A stretch of 64,000 bases of DNA from Nocardiopsis alborubida (GTDB lineage: Bacteria > Actinomycetota > Actinomycetes > Streptosporangiales > Streptosporangiaceae): NCBI RefSeq assembly GCF_012396365.1, contig NZ_JAAXPG010000019.1:62001-126000 (forward strand), read 5' to 3'. A program made the position numbers and the translations under genes. Positions 52,462 through 60,305 of this stretch are shown piece after piece. Every line of letters starts with the position of its first letter. Positions within the stretch are counted from its first letter, which is position 1. The notes under the pieces are model-generated. The model was given only the letters and a program-made list of their open reading frames with translations, did no database searches and was not told the DNA's origin.

Positions 52462-53915
52462 TGAATAGAACCGCGAGAGCGAAAAAGAGTATTCCGTTTC
52501 TTGCTCTGCTCATCACTCCTCTGCTGGCCTCGTGTTCTGTGTTTCCTGGCTGGGGGGATCCTGAGGTTGATCATGTCACCCTCTCCGAGCCTGCCGAAGC
52601 CCTTGAGGTGCCGGCGAACGTGCGATCTGTCGGCTGGACGTGGAGTTCTCCGGAGGAAACCAGCGTCAGGCACGTTAGTCCCACGTCCTATGGTCTTTCT
52701 GTGTACGTTTCCGACGGCGTCGTCGGCGTGAGTGGAGAATCTGGAGAAGAGCTCTGGAGGTACAGGCGTCTGGGCGAAAGAGCGGCGAGCATGAACGTCA
52801 CTCCAGACGGGGAAACCGTTGCTGTGTCGTACGGCGCTCACGACGGAGAAACCGAGGGCGAAGAGGAACCCCCTCCTCTCTATGAGGTCGTGCTTCTTGA
52901 TGCTTCCACCGGCCAGATCAAGGGGACTCAAGTCGTAGAGTTCGCCAAGATGCCCTTCGATGGGTTTGGGATCTCTTCGTATACATCAGTGGACGAAGAG
53001 TTGGGTGTTCTTTCAAACAGTTCTCGGATCATTTACCGAGATGATGAACAGGGGGAGAGTGAGGTTGTCTCCCTGGGGTTGGAGAACGATGAAGAGCTCT
53101 GGAGTACGTCTCCGGAGCAGAGCGGGGACGAAGAACTGTTTTTCGTCGCCAGGAGTTCTGTGGTATCGCGTGGCGTGCTGATTCTGTCCAGTAGTTTTGT
53201 GGATGAGAGTGTCCTGGAACCTGGGGGTTTGAGTGGGGTTAAGGACCACACGCTTGCCCTGATCGGAATTGACATCGAAACCGGCTCTGAGCTATGGCGT
53301 CATGAACTCGAAGCGAACGCAGGAATCGACCTCACGCCGTTTGATATTGTCGTCGAACCTGAGTCGGGCATGGTTGCAGCAGTCGCCGTAGGAACCAACT
53401 ACTACGAAGAATGGTTGCTGGATCCGGTGACCGGAGAGACTCTCACGGACACGGGTTTCTTCACCGGTCGGGATGACACAGCGATCGGAATCCTTGAGGA
53501 AGCCATCGTAAGTTTGCGCAGGGTTTCCGAGGGGGAGTACGAGTACTCCTATTCAAACCTGTCTGGTGAAGTTCAACAGTCCGTAACTGTTCCGGGTCCT
53601 GTGGAACGGTGGGAGGGGCGGTTTACCCTGGCTCTGAAGGAATCGGTCGCATGGTTGGATGTCAACGAGCAGGCGACCGATGATTTGTCCTGGGGGCAAG
53701 CGCAATTGATGGTCACTGATTGGGACGATGGGGAAACGCGTGCGATCGATCTGGGAATCAAAGTGGAGAGGCGTCCAAACGAAGATAGGTCACATAGTTT
53801 CGCACCGAACCCCGATCCGGGAGACATGGTCATCGCTCCTGGTGCCCTGGTGGTCACAGAGGACCTGAAGACGGGAAACGGGCTATCCCGTCGTCTTGTC
53901 GGTCTCGTTCCCTGA
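52458..53915 (+). CDS. Beta-propeller-like (PQQ type) lipoprotein
   Basis: A 485-residue secreted lipoprotein. The lipobox is Leu-Ala-Ser-Cys with Cys26. The mature part contains repeats of the PQQ/WD-like type, such as Val-Val-Gly-Val-Ser-Gly-Glu-Ser-Gly-Glu-Glu-Leu-Trp-Arg, Val-Leu-Leu-Asp-Ala-Ser-Thr-Gly and Ile-Asp-Ile-Glu-Thr-Gly-Ser-Glu-Leu-Trp-Arg, consistent with a multi-bladed propeller. It starts at ATG 52458, overlapping the previous stop. Composition is less GC-rich throughout, as in the end of the preceding gene. It may act with the upstream large protein at the cell surface. Confidence 0.7.
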   Translation: MMNRTARAKKSIPFLALLITPLLASCSVFPGWGDPEVDHVTLSEPAEALEVPANVRSVGWTWSSPEETSVRHVSPTSYGLSVYVSDGVVGVSGESGEELWRYRRLGERAASMNVTPDGETVAVSYGAHDGETEGEEEPPPLYEVVLLDASTGQIKGTQVVEFAKMPFDGFGISSYTSVDEELGVLSNSSRIIYRDDEQGESEVVSLGLENDEELWSTSPEQSGDEELFFVARSSVVSRGVLILSSSFVDESVLEPGGLSGVKDHTLALIGIDIETGSELWRHELEANAGIDLTPFDIVVEPESGMVAAVAVGTNYYEEWLLDPVTGETLTDTGFFTGRDDTAIGILEEAIVSLRRVSEGEYEYSYSNLSGEVQQSVTVPGPVERWEGRFTLALKESVAWLDVNEQATDDLSWGQAQLMVTDWDDGETRAIDLGIKVERRPNEDRSHSFAPNPDPGDMVIAPGALVVTEDLKTGNGLSRRLVGLVP

Positions 53916-53963
53916 CCGAGGCCGGTGCTGGTGGAGGCCGCGCCTCAAGGCTCCCGAACCCCC

Positions 53964-53988
53964 GTCTGTCATCCAGAGCTGCTAGGCA
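53964..53988 (+). promoter_or_regulatory. Conserved upstream element 1 of the STM4015-type genes
   Basis: GTCTGT (53964-53969), 13 bases, then TAGGCA (53983-53988) followed by TGGGGA. The same words with the same spacing precede all three paralogues (55135-55159 and 56302-56326), so they probably form a promoter, perhaps for an alternative sigma factor. The start codon is 48 bases after the beginning of TAGGCA. Confidence 0.5.
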
Positions 53989-54030
53989 TGGGGAACATTT
54001 CGCCCCCTGAAGCATGAGAAGAGATTCCCC

Positions 54031-55044
54031 ATGTCCAGCCTCAGCGAGTTCGCGGGTCTGCCCGTGGTCGAGTTCCCCGCCAGCGGCACGCGGGAGGAGC
54101 GGCTCGAACGTATCCGGGAGCGGGGCGGCGACCCGCACGACCCCGCCTCCACGGCCTGGCGGCTGCGGACCAGCGAGGACATCCGGAGAATCCCGGAGGA
54201 CAAGGGTCCCGACTACCTGGCCCGGTTCCTGTCCGAGGTGGACGGCGAGCGGGTGAGGGCACTGGTCATCGGCGAATGGTCCTATGCCAGTGACGGAGGC
54301 CTGTACCAGGCCGCGGACCTGTTGGTCGAGCACGCCGACGCGCTGCCGAACCTGCGCTCGCTCTTCTTCGGTGACATCACCTTCGACGAGTGCGAGCTCT
54401 CCTGGATCTCCCAGCCCGACCTGGCACCGCTCGTGGCCGCCTTTCCCCGGTTGGAGGAACTGACCGTGAAGGGCGCCGACGGTATGGAGGGTCGGCTCGG
54501 GCTGCACGTGCCCTCGCACGAGGCGCTGCGTTCCCTCACCCTCCAGAGCGGTGGCCTGCCCGGCCGGGTCGTGCGCGAGGTGGCGTCCTCGGGGCTGCCC
54601 GCGCTGGAGCACCTCGAGCTGTGGCTGGGGATGGAGGAGTACGGCGGCAGCACCTCCCCGCAGGACCTGGCGCCGGTGCTCTCTGGGGAGGCGTTCCCCC
54701 GGTTGAAGTACCTGGGGGTGCGCAACGCGGAGAAGTGGGCCGAGTGGGTCCCGGTGCTGGCCGAGGCGCCCGTCGTCAGGCGCCTGGAGGTGCTCGACCT
54801 GTCCCTGGGCATCCTGACGGACCAGGGCGCCCAGGAGCTCGTCGACCGGGCCGAGGCCTTCTCCGGTCTGCGCAAGCTCGACCTGCACCACCACTTCATG
54901 AGCGAGGAGACGGTGGAGCGGGTGCGGGCAGCGTTCGCCGGTTCCGGGGTCGAACTCGACCTGGACGTAGGGATGGACGCCGAGGACAGGGAGGAGTACG
55001 ACGAGGACGAGGAGCCCTACTACTACACCGCGGTGTCCGAGTAG
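54031..55044 (+). CDS. STM4015-family leucine-rich protein, paralogue 1
   Basis: A 337-residue soluble protein. It begins with Glu-Phe-Ala-Gly-Leu-Pro-Val-Val-Glu-Phe-Pro, then has leucine-rich repeats of the form Leu-Pro-Ala-Leu-Glu-His-Leu-Glu-Leu, Phe-Pro-Arg-Leu-Lys-Tyr-Leu-Gly-Val and Leu-Arg-Lys-Leu-Asp-Leu-His-His, and an acidic tail ending in Tyr-Tyr-Tyr-Thr-Ala-Val-Ser-Glu. NCBI calls such proteins STM4015 family; function unknown, probably protein binding. GAGAAGAGA lies before the ATG. It is the first of three tandem copies. Confidence 0.85.
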   Translation: MSSLSEFAGLPVVEFPASGTREERLERIRERGGDPHDPASTAWRLRTSEDIRRIPEDKGPDYLARFLSEVDGERVRALVIGEWSYASDGGLYQAADLLVEHADALPNLRSLFFGDITFDECELSWISQPDLAPLVAAFPRLEELTVKGADGMEGRLGLHVPSHEALRSLTLQSGGLPGRVVREVASSGLPALEHLELWLGMEEYGGSTSPQDLAPVLSGEAFPRLKYLGVRNAEKWAEWVPVLAEAPVVRRLEVLDLSLGILTDQGAQELVDRAEAFSGLRKLDLHHHFMSEETVERVRAAFAGSGVELDLDVGMDAEDREEYDEDEEPYYYTAVSE

Positions 55045-55134
55045 CCGGTCCGCTCACGGCCGGGGCCTGGCTGACCAGCGGTGGCCCCGGCCGGATGCGG
55101 TTTCCGGCGCCCCGCCCGTCCTCCGCCCGTCCTC

Positions 55135-55159
55135 GTCTGTCATCCGAAACTGCTAGGCA
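55135..55159 (+). promoter_or_regulatory. Conserved upstream element 2 of the STM4015-type genes
   Basis: GTCTGT-N13-TAGGCAT, then GGGGAGCATTTCGCCCCCTG, nearly identical to the element before paralogue 1, at the same 48-base distance to the start. Confidence 0.5.
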
Positions 55160-55201
55160 TGGGGAGCATTTCGCCCCCTGAAACCTGAGAAGAGAGTCCC
55201 C

Positions 55202-56209
55202 ATGCCCGACCTCAGCGAGTTCGCGGGTCTGCCCGTGGTCGAGTTCCCCGCCAGCGGCACGGAGGAGGAACGGCTGGAACGGATCCGCTGGCAGGGCGGG
55301 GATCCGCGCGACCCCGCCTCCACTGCCTGGCGGCTGCGGACCAGCGAGCACCTCCGGAGAACCCCCGGGGACGAAGGCCCCGAGTACTTCGCGCGCTTCC
55401 TGTCCACGGTGGACACCGAGCGGGTGAGCGCGCTGGTCCTCGGTGAGTGGGGTTACGCCGCCGACGGACTGGACCAGGCCGCGGCTCTGCTGGCCGAGCA
55501 CGCCGACGCGCTGCCGAACCTGCGCTCGGTCTTCGTCGGTGACATCTCCTTCGACGAGTGCCAGCTCTCCTGGATCTCCCAGTCCGACCTGGCGCCGCTC
55601 GTGGCAGCCTTTCCCCGGTTGGAGGCGCTGGCCGTGAAGGGCGCCGACGGTGTGCAGGGCCAGCTCGGGCTGCACGTGCCCTCGCACGACTCCCTACGGT
55701 CCCTGACGTTGGAGACCGGGGGTTTGCCCGGCCGGGTCGTGCGCGAGGTGGCGTCCTCGGGCCTGCCCGCGCTGGAGCACCTGGAGCTGTGGCTGGGGGT
55801 GTGGGACTACGGCGGCGACACCTACCCGCAGGACCTGGCGCCGGTGCTCTCCGGCGAGGCGTTCCCCCGGCTGAGGTACCTGGGCGTGCGCAACGCCGAG
55901 GGGGCGGACGGGTGGATCGCGGCACTGGCCGAGGCGCCCGTCGTCAAGCACCTGGAGGTGTTCGACCTGTCGCTGGGGATCTTCACGGACCGGGGCGGCG
56001 AGGTGCTCGTGGACCGGGCCGAGGCCTTCTCCGGTCTGCGCAAGCTCGACCTGCACCACCACTTCCTGAGTGAGGAGATGGAGGAGCGGGTGCGGGCCGC
56101 GTTCGCCGGGTCCGGGGTCGAGATCGATCTGTCCGACCGGCTGGAGCCCGACCAGGACGAGGATGAGGAAGAGGACGAGCTCTACTACTACACCGCGGTC
56201 TCCGAGTAA
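55202..56209 (+). CDS. STM4015-family leucine-rich protein, paralogue 2
   Basis: A 335-residue paralogue of the preceding gene, most alike in the repeats and in the opening. Differences are mainly in charged surface residues, such as Trp-Asp-Tyr-Gly-Gly-Asp in place of Glu-Glu-Tyr-Gly-Gly-Ser, and in the C-terminal acid tail. It has its own conserved upstream element. Recent tandem duplication is likely, with divergence focused on positions that could bind partners. Confidence 0.85.
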   Translation: MPDLSEFAGLPVVEFPASGTEEERLERIRWQGGDPRDPASTAWRLRTSEHLRRTPGDEGPEYFARFLSTVDTERVSALVLGEWGYAADGLDQAAALLAEHADALPNLRSVFVGDISFDECQLSWISQSDLAPLVAAFPRLEALAVKGADGVQGQLGLHVPSHDSLRSLTLETGGLPGRVVREVASSGLPALEHLELWLGVWDYGGDTYPQDLAPVLSGEAFPRLRYLGVRNAEGADGWIAALAEAPVVKHLEVFDLSLGIFTDRGGEVLVDRAEAFSGLRKLDLHHHFLSEEMEERVRAAFAGSGVEIDLSDRLEPDQDEDEEEDELYYYTAVSE

Positions 56210-56301
56210 CCGGACCGCTCACGGCCGGGGCCGGGCTGACAGCGGTGGCCAGCCCGGCCGTGAGCGGTTCCCGGAGCCCCGGCCGCTCTCCGCCCGTTTC
56301 C

Positions 56302-56326
56302 GTCTGCCGCCTGCGACTGCTAGGCA
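56302..56326 (+). promoter_or_regulatory. Conserved upstream element 3 of the STM4015-type genes
   Basis: GTCTGC-N13-TAGGCATGGGGG. The -10-like and -35-like words are kept, but the leader after it is shorter (41 bases to the start) and different in sequence. Confidence 0.5.
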
Positions 56327-56361
56327 TGGGGGACATACCCACCCCTCCGAAGGGATTTCCT

Positions 56362-57336
56362 ATGCCCGAACTCACCGAGTTCGCGGGTCTGTCCGTGGTT
56401 GAGTTTCCCGCCAGCGGCACGGAGGAGGAACGGACCGAGCAGATCCGTAGACAGGGCGGGGACCCGCACGACCCCGCCCCCACGGCCTGGCGCCTGCGGT
56501 ACGACGGCGAGGTGATCGGGGAGTACGTCGCCCGTTTCCTGTCCCTGGTGGACGCAGAGCAGGTGCGGGCGCTGGTCATCGGCGACTGGGACGCGGCCGC
56601 CGGAGGCCCGGAGGAGTTCCTGCTGTCGCTGGCCGAGCACGCCGGGTCGCTGCCGAACCTGCGTTCGGTCTTCGTCGGCGACATCACCTCCGACGAGTGC
56701 GAGCTGTCCTGGATCAGCCAGGGCGACATGGCGCCGCTGCTGGCCGCCTTTCCCCTGCTGGAGGAGCTGACCACCAAGGGCGCCGACGGCGTGGACGGCT
56801 CCCTCCACCTGCACGTGCCCTCGCACGGGGCGCTGCGTTCGCTCACCCTCCGGAGCGGCGGCCTGCCCGGTTTCGTCGCCCGCGAGGTGGCCTCCTCGGG
56901 GCTGCCCGCGCTGGAGCACCTGGAGCTGTGGCTGGGGATGGAGGACTACGGCGGCGACACCACCCCGGCGGACCTGGGGCCGGTGCTCTCGGGCGAGGTG
57001 TTCCCCCGGCTGCGGTACCTGGGGGTGCGCAACGCCCAGAGGCTGGACGAGTGGATCCCGGTACTGGCCGGGGCTCCCGTCGTCCGGCGTGTGGAGGTGC
57101 TCGACCTGTCCCTGGGCTGTCTCACCGACAGGGGCGGTCGGGTGCTCCTCGACCGCGCCGACGCCTTCGCCGGTCTGCGCGGGCTCGACCTGCACCACCA
57201 CTACCTGAGCGAGGAGATGGAGGAGCGCTTGTACGACGAGTTCGACGGACTCGGGGTCGACGTCGACCTGTCCGACCGGCAGGAGCCGAAGGAGTACGCC
57301 GAGAGCCTCTGGTACTACACCGCGGCGGCCGAGTAG
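56362..57336 (+). CDS. STM4015-family leucine-rich protein, paralogue 3
   Basis: A 324-residue paralogue, the most divergent and shortest of the three: the Leu-Arg-Thr-Ser segment near residue 47 is shortened, and the C-terminal acidic tail ends Trp-Tyr-Tyr-Thr-Ala-Ala-Ala-Glu. The leucine-rich repeats are otherwise conserved. GAAGGGA lies before the ATG. It appears to be the oldest duplicate of the group. Confidence 0.85.
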   Translation: MPELTEFAGLSVVEFPASGTEEERTEQIRRQGGDPHDPAPTAWRLRYDGEVIGEYVARFLSLVDAEQVRALVIGDWDAAAGGPEEFLLSLAEHAGSLPNLRSVFVGDITSDECELSWISQGDMAPLLAAFPLLEELTTKGADGVDGSLHLHVPSHGALRSLTLRSGGLPGFVAREVASSGLPALEHLELWLGMEDYGGDTTPADLGPVLSGEVFPRLRYLGVRNAQRLDEWIPVLAGAPVVRRVEVLDLSLGCLTDRGGRVLLDRADAFAGLRGLDLHHHYLSEEMEERLYDEFDGLGVDVDLSDRQEPKEYAESLWYYTAAAE

Positions 57337-57486
57337 CCGGGCCGGCGAGCGGCCCGGACCGCGAGACCCCGGCCCGGCCGAGGTGGAGTAAGGGCTGTGC
57401 GTCATCGTCCGTCGCTGTGTGTACCCGCGGGCGGGTTGGGCAGTGGGATTCCGGCAGCGGAAAGACACGACACCGAGGAGGCTGTC

Positions 57487-57714
57487 ATGGCTGAGCCCGA
57501 GAGCCCGCTCAAGGACAAGAACTACAACCTGGTCTGGGCCGTCCACCAGTCGCTGGAGAACGTCTGGCGCCTGGAGGGCTACATCAAGGACGCCGAGAGA
57601 CAGGGCGACGACGAGCTCGCCACGTGGTTCCGCCGAATCCAGGAGAACAACCAGAAGGCCGGCGACCAGGGCAAGAAGATGCTCGTCGAGCGCATCAAGA
57701 AGGAGAACGGCTGA
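57487..57714 (+). CDS. Small helical conserved actinobacterial protein
   Basis: A 75-residue acidic and basic helical protein: Asp-Lys-Asn-Tyr-Asn-Leu-Val-Trp-Ala-Val-His-Gln-Ser-Leu at 10-23, then Ala-Glu-Arg-Gln-Gly-Asp-Asp-Glu-Leu-Ala and a second helix with Gln-Glu-Asn-Asn-Gln-Lys. I recall small proteins with the same Asn-(Leu/Val)-Val pattern in many actinobacteria, uncharacterised. The predicted hairpin resembles ferritin-like four-helix fragments. A strong terminator follows. GAGGAGG lies upstream of ATG 57487. Confidence 0.65.
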   Translation: MAEPESPLKDKNYNLVWAVHQSLENVWRLEGYIKDAERQGDDELATWFRRIQENNQKAGDQGKKMLVERIKKENG

Positions 57715-57781
57715 GGCACCGCGAAAGCGGATCCACCAGCCGAGGCGGTTGACTCCGCCCGTCTTCTGATCCCGGCACCGA

Positions 57782-57813
57782 AAGGCGCCCCCGGTCCCGA
57801 CCGGGGGCGCCTT
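57782..57813. terminator. Terminator of the small helical gene
   Basis: AAGGCGCCCCCGGTC pairs perfectly with GACCGGGGGCGCCTT around a 2-base centre (about 67 bases after the stop codon), followed by TCGCGCG. Confidence 0.8.
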
Positions 57814-57927
57814 CGCGCGTGCCGGGGCTCTGCGCTCCGTGCGCGGCGAGGCCTCCGCGTGCCGGTGGTGGGCGCGTGGCCGCTCCCGGCCACACCGTAT
57901 GCCCACCTTGCCCTGGTTCGGTGTCCT

Positions 57928-57954
57928 CGTCTCGCGATAGGAACGAGCGAGACG
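57928..57954 (+). promoter_or_regulatory. Inverted repeat around a -10-like box before the zeta-toxin pair
   Basis: CGTCTCGC (57928-57935) and GCGAGACG (57947-57954) flank the loop that contains GATAGG (57936-57941), a plausible -10 box 46 bases before the first start codon. A repressor bound to the arms would cover the promoter, as expected for antitoxin autoregulation. Confidence 0.45.
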
Positions 57955-57986
57955 GCTTCTGCGACCCCAGGGGGAGGGTGTTACCC

Positions 57987-58298
57987 GTGAACGACGAGCA
58001 GCACGAGGGCAGGACTCCCAAGGCGGGGGAGAGCACCACGGCTCACCGCTCCCGCTATGCGGAGATCAAGCGCCGTGAGCGTTTGGAAGGTGCGGCCAAG
58101 AGTGTGTGGCTGACCTATCAGCTCCTTCGGCACAGGGCCGAAAGAGGATCCACAGAGTACGAGGAGTTCGACCAGAAGCGCAGGCACTACGTGGAGGTCG
58201 AAAAGAGGGTCGGCTCTCTCACGAGAGAGGAGCAGGACCGCATCCTGGAGGAGTACCCGCAGTTGGTTGCCCGGCTTGAAGAGGAGCACGGGCTTTGA
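57987..58298 (+). CDS. Small helical protein upstream of zeta toxin (putative antitoxin)
   Basis: A 103-residue, highly charged, mostly helical protein with Arg-Tyr-Ala-Glu-Ile-Lys-Arg-Arg-Glu-Arg, Tyr-Gln-Leu-Leu-Arg-His-Arg and a final Leu-Val-Ala-Arg-Leu-Glu-Glu-Glu-His-Gly-Leu. It does not resemble epsilon or PezA by eye, and no helix-turn-helix is visible. Its position and overlap by TTGA with the zeta gene make it the likely antitoxin. The start is GTG 57987 with GGGGAGGG upstream. The assignment comes from context only. Confidence 0.55.
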   Translation: MNDEQHEGRTPKAGESTTAHRSRYAEIKRRERLEGAAKSVWLTYQLLRHRAERGSTEYEEFDQKRRHYVEVEKRVGSLTREEQDRILEEYPQLVARLEEEHGL

Positions 58299-59545
58299 CG
58301 GGTCGCTGGGAGATCTCTGCCGGGGAACGTGCGGATGTTGTCCGTGACAGGATCCAAGCCCTTACACCACACGAACTTCCGGAGCGGAGCCCAGGCCAGC
58401 GCCCGCGAGCGGTCATCATCGGTGGTCAGCCCGGTGCGGGCAAGAGTTCGGCGCAGAAGCTTGTCCGCGATGAGCTCGGAACGGGGGTCGCTCTCTATGA
58501 CGGCGACGAATTCGCGGAGTCACATCCCAACTACAAGGAGATCGTCGCTCAGTATCCCTTCGACGGGCACAACATAGCCGGGCAACACCTTCCCGACGAC
58601 CTGTACCGGCGGTGCATGGACCATCTACGCGCCGGTGACACCAAGTACGACGTCGTCGCCAGCCATCCCCTCGGCAGGGCGGACTGGGCCGAAGGCTGGG
58701 TGAAGGGCTTCTCCGACGAGGGTTACCACGTCAGCGTGGCCTTCGTCGCCACCCACGAGTCCAACAGCCTCCTCGGTATCGCCGACCGGTACCAGACGGC
58801 CCGCGACCAACACGGGGGCGGCCGTTGGCTTCCGGCCCAGGTCCACGACCGGTTCTACTCCGAGATCCCCGACGTCGCCCACCACCTGGAGTCCCGAGGC
58901 CTCGTCGACTCCATGTACGTCACCAACCGCGACGGCGACCTCCTCTACGAGAACCACCGTGGTCCCGACGGAAACATGCGCCACCAGTTGGGCGCCCGCG
59001 ACACCATCGTCCAGGAGCGCGCCCGGGAGCCGACGGGCGAGGAGATTCGCGGATTCGGGGAGAGCACGGCCTACTTACGCGATCCGGAGCGGTTAGGGCC
59101 CGGTCAGAAGGCCGAACCCGTGCACCCCCTCGTCGCCGACACAGCGGCCGAGGCCGAGCGCCGCCACAGGGGGCACCGGCTGGAGAGCGCGGGCAGGGAA
59201 GGCCCTCCGGTGTCGGAGACCACCCTCCCCGAGGCGCTCCGGGAAGCCGCCAGACGCGATGCCGAACGAGCCGACGACCCCGGGCGCGAGACTCCCACAC
59301 GCCAGAACTCTCCGGTACAGTCCCCATCCCCGGCCCCACCTGCTCCAGAGTCCGCCCCGGAGCACGCCGACGACACCCCCCGTGCCGGTGCCGACGACCT
59401 CGACGCCAAACTCGAACGGATCCGCCGGGAACGACGCGCCCGTGAGCAAGCCCCGGATCCGGACGCCGTCACGGAGCGGGATGTCCGCCGCCGGAGGGAG
59501 ACCAGCGACGATCTCGGCCGAGAGGTCCTGGAACCCGAGCGGTGA
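58295..59545 (+). CDS. Zeta toxin family protein
   Basis: A 416-residue protein. Residues 40-250 match zeta/PezT kinases, which phosphorylate UDP-N-acetylglucosamine and so poison cell-wall synthesis: Walker A Gly44-Gln-Pro-Gly-Ala-Gly-Lys50-Ser, followed by Tyr-Asp69-Gly-Asp71-Glu-Phe and His-Pro-Asn-Tyr. The C-terminal third (280-416) is Pro/Glu/Arg-rich and disordered, longer than in typical zeta toxins. The start is TTG overlapping the stop of the small gene, so translation is coupled. It lies directly before a DUF4913, M48 protease and coupling ATPase group, as zeta toxins often do in mobile elements. Confidence 0.82.
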   Translation: MTGRWEISAGERADVVRDRIQALTPHELPERSPGQRPRAVIIGGQPGAGKSSAQKLVRDELGTGVALYDGDEFAESHPNYKEIVAQYPFDGHNIAGQHLPDDLYRRCMDHLRAGDTKYDVVASHPLGRADWAEGWVKGFSDEGYHVSVAFVATHESNSLLGIADRYQTARDQHGGGRWLPAQVHDRFYSEIPDVAHHLESRGLVDSMYVTNRDGDLLYENHRGPDGNMRHQLGARDTIVQERAREPTGEEIRGFGESTAYLRDPERLGPGQKAEPVHPLVADTAAEAERRHRGHRLESAGREGPPVSETTLPEALREAARRDAERADDPGRETPTRQNSPVQSPSPAPPAPESAPEHADDTPRAGADDLDAKLERIRRERRAREQAPDPDAVTERDVRRRRETSDDLGREVLEPER

Positions 59546-59574
59546 CCACGGCCCCCAGCAGGAGAAGCATCCTC

Positions 59575-60156
59575 ATGAACGACCCACACCCCCAGGGCCC
59601 CGAACCGCCCGAGCGGTCCGGACCGCCCGACCCCTCCACCCGGCTCGACCGGATCGAGAACCAGGTGCACCAGCTCGCCGACGAGGTCCTCTCCCTCGTC
59701 TCCATCAGCGCACCCCCGGCCCCGGCGGGCACGGACCGGCCGGGGCAGCCCGCCGCCGCGTGGGTCGACATGGACGGACGTCAGGCCGCGTCCGCCCTGG
59801 GAAGCCTCCAGGAGTGGATCACCCGGGTCCTCGTCCACCACCCCCGCACCATGACCCGCCTGCGGCCCTGCTGGTACCGTCACCCCGCCGTGGTCCAGAT
59901 GCTGTTGGACCTCCACCGCGCCTGGGAACACGCCTACCGCGACAGGGCGGAGGACCCCTACCTCGCCCTGGAGTGGTGGCAGCGCCACCTCCCCCGCCTG
60001 GACCAGGACATGTCCGCCGAACTAGGACACTGCACCAGCGTCCGGCACGACCCCGACCGGGTGCCTCCGCCGCTCGCCGCCCCCGGGGACGTTCGCGCCT
60101 ACACGGCCTGGTGGGGCGGTGGACGCGCCCCCGGAGACGAACCCCCGGCGCCCTGA
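59575..60156 (+). CDS. DUF4913-like protein
   Basis: A 193-residue protein: Pro-rich N-terminus, a short coiled coil (Leu-Asp-Arg-Ile-Glu-Asn-Gln-Val-His-Gln-Leu-Ala), then a Trp-rich globular domain with Leu-Gln-Glu-Trp-Ile-Thr-Arg, Leu-Arg-Pro-Cys-Trp-Tyr-Arg-His-Pro, and Trp-Trp-Gln-Arg-His-Leu-Pro, similar to DUF4913 as known from actinobacterial integrative elements. I chose ATG 59575, with AGGAG before it; GTG 59542 overlaps the zeta stop and is a possible alternative. The function is unknown. Confidence 0.6.
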   Translation: MNDPHPQGPEPPERSGPPDPSTRLDRIENQVHQLADEVLSLVSISAPPAPAGTDRPGQPAAAWVDMDGRQAASALGSLQEWITRVLVHHPRTMTRLRPCWYRHPAVVQMLLDLHRAWEHAYRDRAEDPYLALEWWQRHLPRLDQDMSAELGHCTSVRHDPDRVPPPLAAPGDVRAYTAWWGGGRAPGDEPPAP

Positions 60157-60305
60157 GGCGGCATTGCCAGTCCGCGCCGCACGGGCCCACCCACACCCGT
60201 TCCACATCCGCCCGACCCCCTGCACTCCGGCCCCCGCACGGCCCCGCCCGCTTCAGCCGCCACACCCCAGCCCCGTATCCGACCCCCGCGCACTGGAGAA
60301 CCCTC

